Program-made: the position numbers and the translations under genes
Notes under the pieces: model-generated
Told to the model about the DNA's origin: nothing
Seen by the model: only the letters and a program-made list of their open reading frames with translations
The model's database searches: none
From: Nodosilinea sp. LEGE 07088
Lineage (GTDB): Bacteria; Cyanobacteriota; Cyanobacteriia; Phormidesmidales; Phormidesmidaceae
Assembly (NCBI RefSeq): GCF_015207395.1
Contig: NZ_JADEWX010000014.1
Location: 1 to 64,000 of the forward strand
Direction: 5' to 3'
DNA: 64,000 bases
Shown here: one piece after another, positions 25,784 through 34,800 of the stretch
How the letters are laid out: each line of letters starts with the position of its first letter
Numbering within the stretch: the stretch's first letter is position 1

Positions 25784-27979
25784 GTGAGACTAAATCGACG
25801 GGCATTTTTGCAGCAGACAACCCTGGCGCTGGGCGCGCTAGGGTTAGGTGGCACCACGCTGCTGACTACCGCCGGACAGTACCAGCAGGCCTTAGCAAAA
25901 CCGGCCCGTCGAAAACTCGCATTGTTAATTGGCATCAACAACTATCCCGATCGGGCTCTGGATCCTGGCGTTGCCCAAGATGTCGTCCTCAAGGGCTGCC
26001 TGACCGATGTGGAACTCCAGCGACAGTTGCTGGTGCATCGGTTTGGGTTTCAACCAGTGGATGTTGTCACCCTGACGAATCAAGCGGCCACTCGAGGCGC
26101 TATCCTGGCGGCTATTGATGACCTGGTGCAACAGGCCCAGGTTGACGACGTGGTGGTGCTCCATTTCAGCGGTTACGGCAGTCAGGTGCGAGTCTTGCAT
26201 GGGGGCCAAGACCCTGGCCTGGCCATTGCCTGGGTACCGGTTGACAGTCGTCTACCCAGTGAAAGTAATCCCGTTCTCGGCGATCTGCTAGAGGCTGAGC
26301 TGATTGAAAGTCTGCAAGGCCTGGCGACGCCTAACCTAACCACGGTCATTGATGCCGGTAGCCAGAATACCGGCTATTTGCGCTGGGGGAGTTCACGCGT
26401 GCGATCGCGACCCACTATGCCCACCGGCTCTCTCCCCTCAGATCTGCCCTTAAACCTATCGGCACCCTGGCCAGGGTTGCTCATTCGAGCCGCTGAACCT
26501 GGGGGATTGGTTCTTGAAAGCCCATGGGAGGGATTTAACGCCGGGATATTAACCTATGCTCTGACCCAAAGCCTCTGGGAAACCGAGTCCCCTACGGCCA
26601 ACGTGCTATTGCAACGGATCATGCAGCGCACCAGAGGGTGGGTCGGGGCCGACCAACAGCCCGTCGTCATCAACCACTTGAGCTCCAGCGTTAGTGCTGC
26701 CGCCTATGGGCTGCCGGCCCAGCTGCCGATTGCAGCCGGGGTAGTCTTGCCCTCTAGTGACAATCGTCCCCTGGCCGTGTGGCTGGGCGGAGTCCCTTCT
26801 CTGGTGCTGCGCTACCTGCAGCCCGGATCGCAGCTAGTGGCCACGACCACCGCCGGGCAGACAGTGCCCCTGCGATTAGAGTCGCGTACCGGCCTCAAGG
26901 CCCTGGCCAAACCAGTCGAAGCCAGTACTCCACTCTTGACGTCCTTAGGGCAACAGCCGGTCTATGAACAGGTCCGGTTACTACCGGTCAGCATCGACCT
27001 GGTAGTGGCCCTCGACAGCCAGCTCAAACGGGTCGAACGGGTTGACGCCACCAGTGCCCTAGCAGGTATTCCATTAGTGACTTCAGTGACCGCTGGCGAT
27101 CGGGCAGCTGACTGTCTATTTGGCCGCTTACCGGCTGGCCCGACCACTACCCTAACGGCGGCCCTACCCGGAGCTGCCGATACTATGCCTAAACCCAACG
27201 ATCGCGTCACCGAGAGCAGCTATGGGCTGTTTGCTCCCAACCGTACCCTATTGCCCGGCACTATGTTGGCCAAAGAGGAGGCGGTAAAAACAGCGGTCAA
27301 TCGCCTGACGCCTAACCTTCAGACCCTGCTGGCCCTGAAGCTGCTACGCCTGACTGAAAACCGAGCGGCCTCACAATTGGCGGCAGCAGCAGTGCTCGAA
27401 ACCGTACAGCCCAAACGCCAGACTTTGCTAGTGCAGACAACCGATCGCAGCGGCTCAGCCGCTTGGCCACCGGTCATTCGTCAGGCCCAAAAGGCGGTCA
27501 CCAAACTCAAGCCCCTGCGCCTCGCCCGCGATAGTCGCATCGGCTATCACCTGGCTAACGTCTCTAACCAGACCCTACACTTACTGTGGATGAGCTTTGA
27601 CAGTCGGGGAGAATGCACGGCTTTAGTGACTCTGCCCGGGGATACTACCGTCGAGGGAGCTGACGTACCTGAGAAAGCCACTCCGCTAGATCCCGGTAAG
27701 ACCCTTGCCCTCCCAAACGATGGCCCAGGTTGGGCTATGCCTGGGGCCGCCACCTGGGTGGAATCCTACGTGGTGCTCAGTGCCCAACCTCTGAACCAAT
27801 GCCTGGCGACCTTGGGGGGCAATCTGCCGACGACGGCGACAGGCTTTCGCTCAGTGGCCCAGCCTCTGCAGCTGGCCCAGGCACTGCTGCAAGATCTCAG
27901 TACCGGTGACGTCACAGATACCTACGCCCTGCACCACGATCGCTGGGTCGCGCTGAGCTTTCGCTACGAGATTACCTAG
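25784..27979 (+). CDS. Pseudo-orthocaspase: secreted caspase-fold protein lacking the catalytic dyad
   Basis: 731 residues from GTG 25784. The N-terminus has a twin-arginine-like signal (NRRAFLQQ then a hydrophobic stretch, residues 5-31). The caspase-like domain covers about 43-300: KLALLIGINNYPDRAL, then VVVLHFSGYGSQ at 125-134 and TVIDAGSQNTGY at 187-198. Active family members have HFSGHGSQ and D-x-C-x-S-G. Here the His is Tyr131, and Gly192 (or Ser193) stands where Cys is expected. The protein should therefore have no cysteine-protease activity. The remaining 430 residues resemble the long C-terminal part of such proteins, with no recognised domain. It lies 18 bases after sat. Confidence 0.85.
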   Translation: MRLNRRAFLQQTTLALGALGLGGTTLLTTAGQYQQALAKPARRKLALLIGINNYPDRALDPGVAQDVVLKGCLTDVELQRQLLVHRFGFQPVDVVTLTNQAATRGAILAAIDDLVQQAQVDDVVVLHFSGYGSQVRVLHGGQDPGLAIAWVPVDSRLPSESNPVLGDLLEAELIESLQGLATPNLTTVIDAGSQNTGYLRWGSSRVRSRPTMPTGSLPSDLPLNLSAPWPGLLIRAAEPGGLVLESPWEGFNAGILTYALTQSLWETESPTANVLLQRIMQRTRGWVGADQQPVVINHLSSSVSAAAYGLPAQLPIAAGVVLPSSDNRPLAVWLGGVPSLVLRYLQPGSQLVATTTAGQTVPLRLESRTGLKALAKPVEASTPLLTSLGQQPVYEQVRLLPVSIDLVVALDSQLKRVERVDATSALAGIPLVTSVTAGDRAADCLFGRLPAGPTTTLTAALPGAADTMPKPNDRVTESSYGLFAPNRTLLPGTMLAKEEAVKTAVNRLTPNLQTLLALKLLRLTENRAASQLAAAAVLETVQPKRQTLLVQTTDRSGSAAWPPVIRQAQKAVTKLKPLRLARDSRIGYHLANVSNQTLHLLWMSFDSRGECTALVTLPGDTTVEGADVPEKATPLDPGKTLALPNDGPGWAMPGAATWVESYVVLSAQPLNQCLATLGGNLPTTATGFRSVAQPLQLAQALLQDLSTGDVTDTYALHHDRWVALSFRYEIT

Positions 27980-28017
27980 ATCTTGGTCCACAGATCTTGG
28001 CTCACATCGCCGACGAT

Positions 28018-28581
28018 TTATATCAATAGCAAACCCAAAGCACCGCCAAGCGCTAAACCCAGCACATTGGTTGCGATTAAAACAATGCTGGTTGTGCGTC
28101 CTGAGTAGCGGCGCAGCAACTGATCGCCCAGGGCCGTGACGGCCAGACTACACAACACCGCTAGCCCCACCGCAAAGCAGCTATAGAGCACGATATCGAC
28201 CAATACACTGGTGAGCGTTAAGTCATTGAGGTTATCAGTGCCTAGGTGGTTAAGGGCAATCGACAACATTGCAGCCATCACACTGCCGCCTATAATGCTG
28301 CCCAGCACCAGCAAGTTAGCCGTCAACCATTGAAACCGCTGAAGTGACCGTGGTCCAGCCAGAGCGCCCCCTTGCAGCACAGTCGCCGCTAACGCCCCTA
28401 GCCACAACCAAGAGGCCTCTGATAGGGCGGTTAAAATCAATCCGGCCGCAGCATAGAACAGCCCGCACAGCAGCCAGAGTCCCCCAAAGGAGCGGCGGCG
28501 AGATGAGGCAGTGCCCCCTACCTTGGCTTGTCGGGGACGATTGGGATCAGGGGAACGACGACGCTGGGTGGGTAGAGTCAT
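28018..28581 (-). CDS. Four-helix membrane protein, unknown function
   Basis: 187 residues from ATG 28581 (MTLPTQRRRSPDPNRPRQ); an upstream in-frame ATG at 28665 would add 28 residues. A basic, Pro-rich N-terminus is followed by about four hydrophobic segments, including FGGLWLLCGLFYAAAGLIL, SWLWLGALAATVL, LLVLGSIIGGSVMAAML and VLVDIVLYSCFAVGLAVL, and a final TM (SIVLIATNVLGLALGGALG). Divergent from the ZIP-CNB gene and convergent with the orthocaspase gene. Family not recognised. Confidence 0.65.
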   Translation of the reverse strand: MTLPTQRRRSPDPNRPRQAKVGGTASSRRRSFGGLWLLCGLFYAAAGLILTALSEASWLWLGALAATVLQGGALAGPRSLQRFQWLTANLLVLGSIIGGSVMAAMLSIALNHLGTDNLNDLTLTSVLVDIVLYSCFAVGLAVLCSLAVTALGDQLLRRYSGRTTSIVLIATNVLGLALGGALGLLLI

Positions 28582-28696
28582 AGCAGTGACAATGGTAAGC
28601 GCTAAAAATTCCCTCAGCTTTAGTTTGCCAGGAAGCGGAGCATTGTGCAGTACCCTGGTCATCATGCCCGGCTATTGCACTCCCGGCATTGCGATC

Positions 28697-29971
28697 ATGA
28701 GCCTTCAATTTGCTGCGCTAGTTCAAGGATTAGTGGGGGCCTCTAGTTTACTCGTAGGGGCCGTACTCGGTATTGCCTGGCGCCCGGCGCGATCGCTAAC
28801 GGCCGCTATTATGGCCTTTGGTAGTGGCACCTTGCTCTCGGCGATCGCCTTTGACATTACTCTCCCAGCCTATACCCGCAGCGGTTTCTGGCCCCTAGTC
28901 GTGGGTTTCTCCCTGGGCGGCACCCTATTTAGCGTGATCGTCACCTATATCGACAACCAGGGAGGCTTCATTCGCCACCCATCCTCGTCGCGGCGCTTTC
29001 TCTACCACCATCGCCAAGACGAAGCCTCAGAAATACTCAACCGCATCGGCCATATCGAGGTGCTCCACAGCCTCTCTCCGGGAGAGATGCAGGCCATTAT
29101 TCCGCTCCTGAAACCCCTCAGAGCTGAAGCTGGCACAGTGCTGTGCCAGGAAGGGGCCCCTGGCGACTCGATGTTTTTAATCGTAGAAGGCGAAGCCGAT
29201 ATCCTGAAAGGGCCGCAGCGACTAGCGGCCTTGGGCGCTGGAGAAATCTTTGGCGAGATGGCCCTCCTCACTGGCGAAGAGCGATCGGCCACGGTGCTCG
29301 CCAAAACCCCCATGGAACTCTACGAGTTAGACAAGGCTGACTTTGACGCCATGCTCACCTACGCACCCCAGCTATCCAGCGGGCTGAGCCGTATTCTGGC
29401 TCGGCGTCTGCGGGAGACCAATCAATCGACCGCCAAACCAGCCCTAGTGGATGACGACCAGTGGCGGCGGCAGGTGCTCGACAGTGTTGAGGTCGATATT
29501 CCGATTTCAGAGCAACAGTTTAAGGAACTGGCCCAAAGCTCAGCCCCTCTAGCCATTTTAGTTGGCACCCTGATCGACAATATTCCCGAAGCTCTGGTCA
29601 TTGGCTTTCACGCTGGCGTTGGTCACACCGGCGCATCATTTCTGATGGCAGTGTTTATCTCCAATATTCCAGAGGCCATGTCAAGCTCTATTGGCATGCG
29701 TCAGGCCGGTACGTCCTCCCAGCGCATCCTAGCCCTGTGGAGCGGAGCCGTATTACTCAGCGGCCTAGCGGCCATGGGGGGCAGCCTGATGGTCAACGTC
29801 GCTTCAGAATGGATGCTAGCAGTCGCTCAGGCCACCGCAGGAGGAGCTATTTTGGCAATGATTGCCAGTACCATGATGCCTGAAGCCTATGAAATGGGTG
29901 GCGGATCAATCACTTTTTCTACGATTGCCGGTTTTTTGGTCAGCTTTTGGCTGGCCTCGTCGGCACTTTAA
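28697..29971 (+). CDS. ZIP-like metal transporter with inserted cyclic-nucleotide-binding domain
   Basis: 424 residues from ATG 28697 (MSLQFAALVQG). Three hydrophobic segments (about 4-27, 33-54, 63-85) are followed by a cytoplasmic cyclic-nucleotide-binding domain (122-240). That domain has PGDSMFLIVEGE (155-166) and the phosphate-binding-cassette region GEIFGEMALLTGEERSATV (182-200). The membrane part then resumes with IDNIPEALVIGF (293-304), SNIPEAMSS (322-330) and MMPEAYE (393-399), which resemble the N-x-P-E metal-site motifs of ZIP transporters. It would move divalent metal, possibly gated by cAMP or another ligand through the inserted domain. The assignment to ZIP rests on motifs only. 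Confidence 0.75.
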   Translation: MSLQFAALVQGLVGASSLLVGAVLGIAWRPARSLTAAIMAFGSGTLLSAIAFDITLPAYTRSGFWPLVVGFSLGGTLFSVIVTYIDNQGGFIRHPSSSRRFLYHHRQDEASEILNRIGHIEVLHSLSPGEMQAIIPLLKPLRAEAGTVLCQEGAPGDSMFLIVEGEADILKGPQRLAALGAGEIFGEMALLTGEERSATVLAKTPMELYELDKADFDAMLTYAPQLSSGLSRILARRLRETNQSTAKPALVDDDQWRRQVLDSVEVDIPISEQQFKELAQSSAPLAILVGTLIDNIPEALVIGFHAGVGHTGASFLMAVFISNIPEAMSSSIGMRQAGTSSQRILALWSGAVLLSGLAAMGGSLMVNVASEWMLAVAQATAGGAILAMIASTMMPEAYEMGGGSITFSTIAGFLVSFWLASSAL

Positions 29972-30104
29972 ACCCATTTATTGTGAGCTCATTTATTGTT
30001 GCAGGTAAGTCAAGCCATACTTGCCGCTAGGCTGAACGAGGGATGGGCCCCATGCCCAGAGGCGAATCGAAGAATCTGGCTGCCAAGCATCGCTCACTCA
30101 GGCG

Positions 30105-30842
30105 CTAATTGCCAAACCCGGCATACCAGAAATAAGTTGCCATCGGAATCACCGTTGCCAGCACTAGCAACACCACGAGGATAATCGTCGTGTTGCCGCG
30201 ATTTTCAGCAGTTTCCTGAGCAGTCGCAAAGGTGCCTTCGCTGTCAAAGGAGTCATCAAAGGCTGGTGGCCCAGGATCTGTCTGACCACTGAGTACTGCC
30301 ACCAGGCGATCGCTCGCCGACAAAAATGACTGGTTATACTTATCCCCTTCTAAAAGAGGATAGAGCACTGTTTCTTGGGCTACGCTAGCGGCGATATCTG
30401 AAGTCAGCATTGTAGCCGCTTGATCGCCCACACGAATCCCTACGGTCTTAGTCACTTCATCCAGCACCAGCAGAGTTTGGTTGGCCTGGTCTTCCGGCGT
30501 TGGATACCAACGCTCAAATAACTTATCTGTGAAGGTTTGAACCGTTTCACCATAGTCAAAGTGGTGCAGGGTCACTAGGCGAACCTCATTACCCGTTGCC
30601 GACGCTAAGCCACCTAAGCGACCCGAGATTTTAGTCTCGTTAATGCGGCTAATGATGTTGGCCTCATCGATAATCCAGGTCGCCTCCCCAGCTGCTACTG
30701 TCGGCATCTGAAATACAGCCAAGGCTGCGGCTGGTGCCACCCCCAACCCGTTCACCAGCAGCAACAAGACCAAACCTAAAAAGCCGCTCCAGCTGATTTG
30801 AATGAAGCGAGCGAACCCGTGTTGTGAGGAGTGACTGTTCAT
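30105..30842 (-). CDS. psb32: Photosystem II repair protein Psb32 (TPM domain)
   Basis: 245 residues. N-terminal hydrophobic signal/anchor (about 14-40), then a TPM domain (about 52-175) with IIDEANIISRINETKISGRLGGLASATGNEVRLVTLHHFDYG and LLVLDEVTKTVGIRVGDQA. A C-terminal TM helix lies at about 218-240. Psb32 proteins protect and repair photosystem II at the thylakoid membrane. The N-terminus and full length match the cyanobacterial family. It is convergent with the ZIP-CNB gene and lies 142 bases after the small regulator gene on the same strand. Confidence 0.9.
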   Translation of the reverse strand: MNSHSSQHGFARFIQISWSGFLGLVLLLLVNGLGVAPAAALAVFQMPTVAAGEATWIIDEANIISRINETKISGRLGGLASATGNEVRLVTLHHFDYGETVQTFTDKLFERWYPTPEDQANQTLLVLDEVTKTVGIRVGDQAATMLTSDIAASVAQETVLYPLLEGDKYNQSFLSASDRLVAVLSGQTDPGPPAFDDSFDSEGTFATAQETAENRGNTTIILVVLLVLATVIPMATYFWYAGFGN

Positions 30843-30865
30843 AGACCTGGACTAAAGCAACTACT

Positions 30866-30902
30866 GGGCTTAGAGCAGTTTATTTAGTTCTGCGCTAAGC
30901 CC
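30866..30902. terminator. Strong hairpin between the small regulator and psb32
   Basis: GGGCTTAGAGCAG pairs with CTGCGCTAAGCCC (12 of 13 positions), loop of 11 bases. There is no clear T-run on the minus strand, so it could be an intercistronic RNA stabiliser or attenuator rather than a terminator. Confidence 0.5.
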
Positions 30903-30984
30903 TTATTAATACCAATATACGAGGCTTAGAGCTGCGAGGGAACCAGGTCTACTCAGGTTGCTGCACAGTTGCATAGGCATCCCC

Positions 30985-31257
30985 TCAGGCAGAAGGGAGA
31001 TTGCGTAGGCGAATCAGCTGCCGACGCATCAGCGGCGAAGCGGCGATTTCAGAGACCTCGCAGACTTCTATCTGAGCCTCTATTTGCTCGACAAATTCAT
31101 CACTGCCGTAGGAATAGGCATCAATCAACTGTTCAAGGAGCTGGTCGCGATCGACCATGACATGGCTCTCTTCTAAAATCCGGAATTTGAGCGTGATCGC
31201 ACATTCATAGACACCAACTTGAGCATTAACCGACGGATGGGGTGCAGACGTAGCCAT
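30985..31257 (-). CDS. Npun_R1517-family small regulator
   Basis: About 90 residues from ATG 31257 (ATG 31263, two codons earlier, also possible). Family pattern: VGVYECAITLKFRILEE, then DRDQLLEQLIDAYSYGSDEF and the C-terminal EVSEIAASPLMRRQLIRLRN. This family of small cyanobacterial proteins is annotated as heterocyst-differentiation regulators from work in Nostoc, but it is also found in non-heterocystous species. DNA binding is not evident from the sequence. It reads towards psb32, separated by a strong hairpin. Confidence 0.82.
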   Translation of the reverse strand: MATSAPHPSVNAQVGVYECAITLKFRILEESHVMVDRDQLLEQLIDAYSYGSDEFVEQIEAQIEVCEVSEIAASPLMRRQLIRLRNLPSA

Positions 31258-31830
31258 AGTCAAAGGTATACTCCCTAGCTAGATATAAGTCATCGCAGAA
31301 GACTGGGGGCTAGAGGATTCGTCCTGCCAGGGGCTTGCAAGAGCATCAAGGCTGGAACTAAGCCAGCGAAAAAATGATGCGATCTCTATGATGACAATCA
31401 GGTTACCCACTCTTGGAGACCGCTGCACCTACGCCTAGACATTGGCAGCGGCCATCGGATGAGTTCCCTATATGTGATCTAACCAAGAAACATCGACACC
31501 GCTGATTTTTAGCATCCGTTTTCACAGGATTGACATAATCTGATGAGGCCAAGATTAATGCCGTTAAGGCCTATCCGTACATTTGCAGTGAAGGTTATTT
31601 TTTTTATACTTTTCATTTTTCTTGAAACCGAGACCAGGTTTTTTTAGGCGCTCTCTAAGCTGGCTATCTCAGTTCAGAGCCCTTGTATAGAGGGCTGATC
31701 GCGGATCAGCTAGCACACTGAAAAGCCAATTTCCTCAACCATTCGCGTAACTGTTTTAGGTTAGTCACTGATACCTAGAGCAACTTCAAAGCCTATCTAA
31801 ACCATTTAGTACAGGCGCGTCAAATGGGCA

Positions 31831-31877
31831 ATAACACCTTATCAGCTCCGTAGTCTACGGAGTTCATAAGGTGTTAT
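31831..31877. repeat. Two-tier perfect hairpin
   Basis: Outer arms ATAACACCTTAT / ATAAGGTGTTAT (12 bp, perfect) enclose CAG, inner arms CTCCGTA / TACGGAG (7 bp, perfect, loop GTC) and TTC. The symmetric internal CAG/TTC bulge makes a 47-base structure. No T-run follows, so it is not a typical terminator. Confidence 0.8.
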
Positions 31878-32194
31878 AGCGAACTCATAGAATGGGAATT
31901 CTCGGATGCAAACTAGCCCACTGTTAACGATTTAAAGGGAGTACCTGCCACGGGAGCCGAGATGTCAGGAGAGAATTATTACTGCGGTCATCAGACATCA
32001 ACCACAGACCGGTCAAGTGAAGTCGATGGCAGCCCTGTAATGGCCTAAACAAAAGCTCACTATAGGACTGTTGATCATCGTCTCTTGACCAAATGCTTAA
32101 GATTCGACCGTATGGTTAAGGGAATGGATCCTTTGGTTGTGGCCATGCCTAGCCCTTTCCAACCGCTCCAAGAGACGTTTAAGACCTTGACCCA

Positions 32195-32234
32195 TCCTTG
32201 CCGTTGACACTAAGTCCTTGCCGTTGCCACTAAG
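32195..32234. repeat. 20-bp tandem repeat, two copies
   Basis: TCCTTGCCGTTGACACTAAG (32195-32214) is followed directly by TCCTTGCCGTTGCCACTAAG (32215-32234), one mismatch. It is in the gene-free region upstream of desB. Confidence 0.85.
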
Positions 32235-32462
32235 TAGGAGCATTACGACCCATGCCGTCGGCTGGGCCGTGATTTGCTACAGCGGCGGATTGCTATCGGT
32301 ATGGGCTACAAAACACCTGAGTTTGGCTGCTGTCCTGAGGGCGATCACTATAGGCCAGTTCGCCGTCCCAGTCTTGGCCACGGGCGACTGGCATGGTCTT
32401 GAGTGAATTGGCCAGCGCTATATTTTTGGCTGCGATCGCAGCTCAGCCACTGAGTATTTTCT

Positions 32463-32493
32463 AAAAGAATAGAATTTTATTCTATAAAAAGTT
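32463..32493 (+). promoter_or_regulatory. AT-rich inverted repeat upstream of desB
   Basis: AGAATAGAATTTTATTCT (arms AGAATA/TATTCT) followed by ATAAAAAG, 90-120 bases before the desB start, in otherwise GC-richer DNA. A candidate promoter or cold-responsive leader; cyanobacterial desB genes are typically cold-induced. The exact boxes cannot be assigned. Confidence 0.35.
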
Positions 32494-32582
32494 AAGCTAT
32501 GTAACGCCCATTCATAATTGCCTCGTCTTGATCGATAGAAGGCGTCTGGGCATTGATCCTTAATGGTTAAACTGGTACCTGC

Positions 32583-33665
32583 GTGCAAACAGATCGTGTT
32601 CCTCAACGGGCGAAAGACGAGACGCTTTCAGCCTATGTTCGCTCAGCTGAGGAGTTGACCTTTACCCTTCAAGATCTCAAAGCGGCTATTCCCGACTATT
32701 GTTTTCAGCCATCTGCTCTGAAATCCCTCGCCTATTTCTGGCTCGATCTTGGCATTATCGCTGGGCTCTATGCGATCGCCCATAGTCTCAATTCCTGGCT
32801 ATTTTTCCCTATTTTTTGGCTGGCTCAGGGCACCATGTTTTGGGCGTTGTTTGTGGTCGGCCATGACTGTGGTCACGGGTCTTTTTCGCGCTACCGATGG
32901 CTAAATAACCTGGTCGGGCACCTAGCCCATACGCCGATTTTGGTGCCATTCCACGGCTGGCGCATTAGCCACCGCACCCACCATGCCAATACCGGTAATA
33001 TCGACACGGATGAGAGCTGGTACCCGATCGCGGAGTCAACCTACCGGGCCATGCCCTGGGTTCAAAAGATGATTCGGTTTTATGGGCTGTTGTTTGCCTA
33101 CCCGTTCTACCTATTTTTTAGATCTTCGGGACGGAGCGGATCGCACTTCCTGCCTAGCAGCCAGCTGTTTCGCCCATCGGAGCGAGGGGATGTGCTGGTC
33201 AGCAGTCTGTGCTGGTTGGCCATGGTTTTGGGGCTCGTCGGCTTGGGTATCAGCCAGGGATTTATTTTTTTGGTGCAGTACTATATTGGCCCTTACCTGG
33301 TGTTTGTGATATGGCTCGATCTGGTGACCTTTTTGCACCACAGCGAGCCCGATATTCCATGGTATCGGAACGAAGACTGGTACTTTCTCAAGGGGGCACT
33401 GTCAACCATTGACCGTGACTACGGGTTGATTAACCCCATTCACCACAACATTGGTACCCACGTCGCCCACCATATTTTCTCAACCATGCCCCACTACCAT
33501 CTGAAAGCGGCTACTGAGGCCATTAAACCGATTTTAGGCGACTACTACCGCTGCTCTAAGGAATCGGTGTGGACGAGCTTTGCCCGGTCATACTGGGCCT
33601 GCCACTACGTACCGGATCAGGGGGCTAAGGTGTATTACCAGCCTTACCCTCGCCATAGTCGATAG
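32583..33665 (+). CDS. desB: Omega-3 (delta-15) acyl-lipid desaturase DesB
   Basis: 360 residues from GTG 32583. The three His boxes of membrane desaturases are present: HDCGH (94-98), HRTHH (130-134) and HVAHH (293-297). The contexts GHDCGHGSFSR, PFHGWRISHRTHHANTGN and INPIHHNIGTHVAHHIF match omega-3 enzymes rather than the delta-12 enzyme DesA. Two hydrophobic pairs span the membrane. It introduces the omega-3 double bond into membrane glycerolipids, using ferredoxin, and is typically induced at low temperature. No other desaturase is nearby. Confidence 0.92.
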   Translation: MQTDRVPQRAKDETLSAYVRSAEELTFTLQDLKAAIPDYCFQPSALKSLAYFWLDLGIIAGLYAIAHSLNSWLFFPIFWLAQGTMFWALFVVGHDCGHGSFSRYRWLNNLVGHLAHTPILVPFHGWRISHRTHHANTGNIDTDESWYPIAESTYRAMPWVQKMIRFYGLLFAYPFYLFFRSSGRSGSHFLPSSQLFRPSERGDVLVSSLCWLAMVLGLVGLGISQGFIFLVQYYIGPYLVFVIWLDLVTFLHHSEPDIPWYRNEDWYFLKGALSTIDRDYGLINPIHHNIGTHVAHHIFSTMPHYHLKAATEAIKPILGDYYRCSKESVWTSFARSYWACHYVPDQGAKVYYQPYPRHSR

Positions 33666-33811
33666 CTCGGCTTAGGCGATGACAGCTCTATGGCTGAGAT
33701 AGTCTTGAGACTTAAATGGGCATCTTAGGATCATTGCGGGTCTAAGTTGCCCATTTTTTAATGGTGGGCAGGAATAGGTCTTTTAGCAGCCTGGTGGTAG
33801 TGGTGTTGGCT

Positions 33812-34744
33812 ATGGCTCAACCGTTTATGTCAGCGATTATTTGCACCCATAACCGGGCTGGTTATCTGGGGGCCGCGATCGCCAGTGTACTGGGGCAAAC
33901 CTATACCAACTATGAGCTGATTGTGGTCGATAATGCCTCCACCGACGATACCCGGGCAGTGGTCGAAGGCTATCTGCCCCACCCGCAGTTAACCTATATC
34001 TATGAAGGCAACCTGGGTCTCTCAACGGCGCGCAACCGGGGCGCTGCGCTCGCCCAGGGCGAGATTCTAGCCTACCTCGATGACGATGCCGAGGCCTCGT
34101 CCGAATGGCTGAAGGCGCTGGCCGTGGCCTTTGAGCAGCATCCGCAGGCGGCGATCGCAGGCGGCTATATCAGCCTGGTCTGGCCCCCTCACAGAACTCC
34201 CCCCGGTTGGTTATCATCGACTTTAGCCGAGAGCTTAGGGGCCTACGATCTAGGCTCAACCATTCAAACCATTACCAACCCTGGCCAGACTCCGAGGGGG
34301 CTCAACTACGCGGTTAAAAAGGCGTTTCTCACCACGGTGGGGGGCTTTGATCCTCAGCTCGGGCGGGTGGGCAATAACCTGCTGTCTAACGAAGAACTGC
34401 ACCTCACCCAGCAGGCTCTGGCCGCAGGCTATGAGGTTTTATTTGTGCCCCAGGCCCAGGTCGCCCACAATGTTGCCCCAGAGCGGCTGCACCGGGGCTG
34501 GTTTTTGCGCCGCAGCTGGTGGCAGGGCATTAGCGAATGCTACCGCGAGCAGCTGGCCCAGTCGTTTACCCTAGGGCGAGTACGCGGGCGAGGCATGAGT
34601 TTGCTGCGGGGGCTTGGCAAAGCCCTGCGCCACTGGTCTGACCCGGCCCTACGGTTTGAAAATTTGGTCTACGCCTATGGACAGCTAGGTTACTTGACCA
34701 GTTGCCTAAACTACCTCCGGCCCCGCCCTGGGGCTGGCTCTTAG
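33812..34744 (+). CDS. Family 2 glycosyltransferase
   Basis: 310 residues from ATG 33812; an in-frame ATG at 33761 would add a short unrelated hydrophobic leader. GT-A fold with SAIICTHNRAGYLGAAIASVLGQTYTNYELIVVDNASTDDT at the start, then NLGLSTARNRGAALAQGEILAYLDDDAE (DxD-like DDD) and GGFDPQLGRVGNNLLSNEELHL (acceptor-site ED-like motif). It transfers a sugar in polysaccharide synthesis. It forms a unit with the next glycosyltransferase and an acetyltransferase. Specificity is unknown. Confidence 0.88.
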   Translation: MAQPFMSAIICTHNRAGYLGAAIASVLGQTYTNYELIVVDNASTDDTRAVVEGYLPHPQLTYIYEGNLGLSTARNRGAALAQGEILAYLDDDAEASSEWLKALAVAFEQHPQAAIAGGYISLVWPPHRTPPGWLSSTLAESLGAYDLGSTIQTITNPGQTPRGLNYAVKKAFLTTVGGFDPQLGRVGNNLLSNEELHLTQQALAAGYEVLFVPQAQVAHNVAPERLHRGWFLRRSWWQGISECYREQLAQSFTLGRVRGRGMSLLRGLGKALRHWSDPALRFENLVYAYGQLGYLTSCLNYLRPRPGAGS

Positions 34745-34800
34745 GTGACTGCGGCCCGCAGTGTTCGCTAACGCAATCCCCCTGTTGAACAGAATTCACT

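Larger units (their letters stand above)
31264..32582. other. 1.3-kb gene-free region
   Basis: No convincing ORF on either strand; the longest (TTG 32218 to 32406, 62 codons) lacks a good start and recognised similarity. Contents listed separately: a two-tier palindrome at 31831-31877, a 20-bp tandem repeat at 32195-32234 and an AT-rich inverted repeat before desB. A T-rich stretch at about 31594-31625 is also present. It may hold an unannotated small RNA or decayed genes. Confidence 0.55.

Noticed and set aside
32218-32406. 62-codon frame upstream of desB
   Set aside because: TTG start without ribosome site, overlaps the tandem repeat end, no recognised family.
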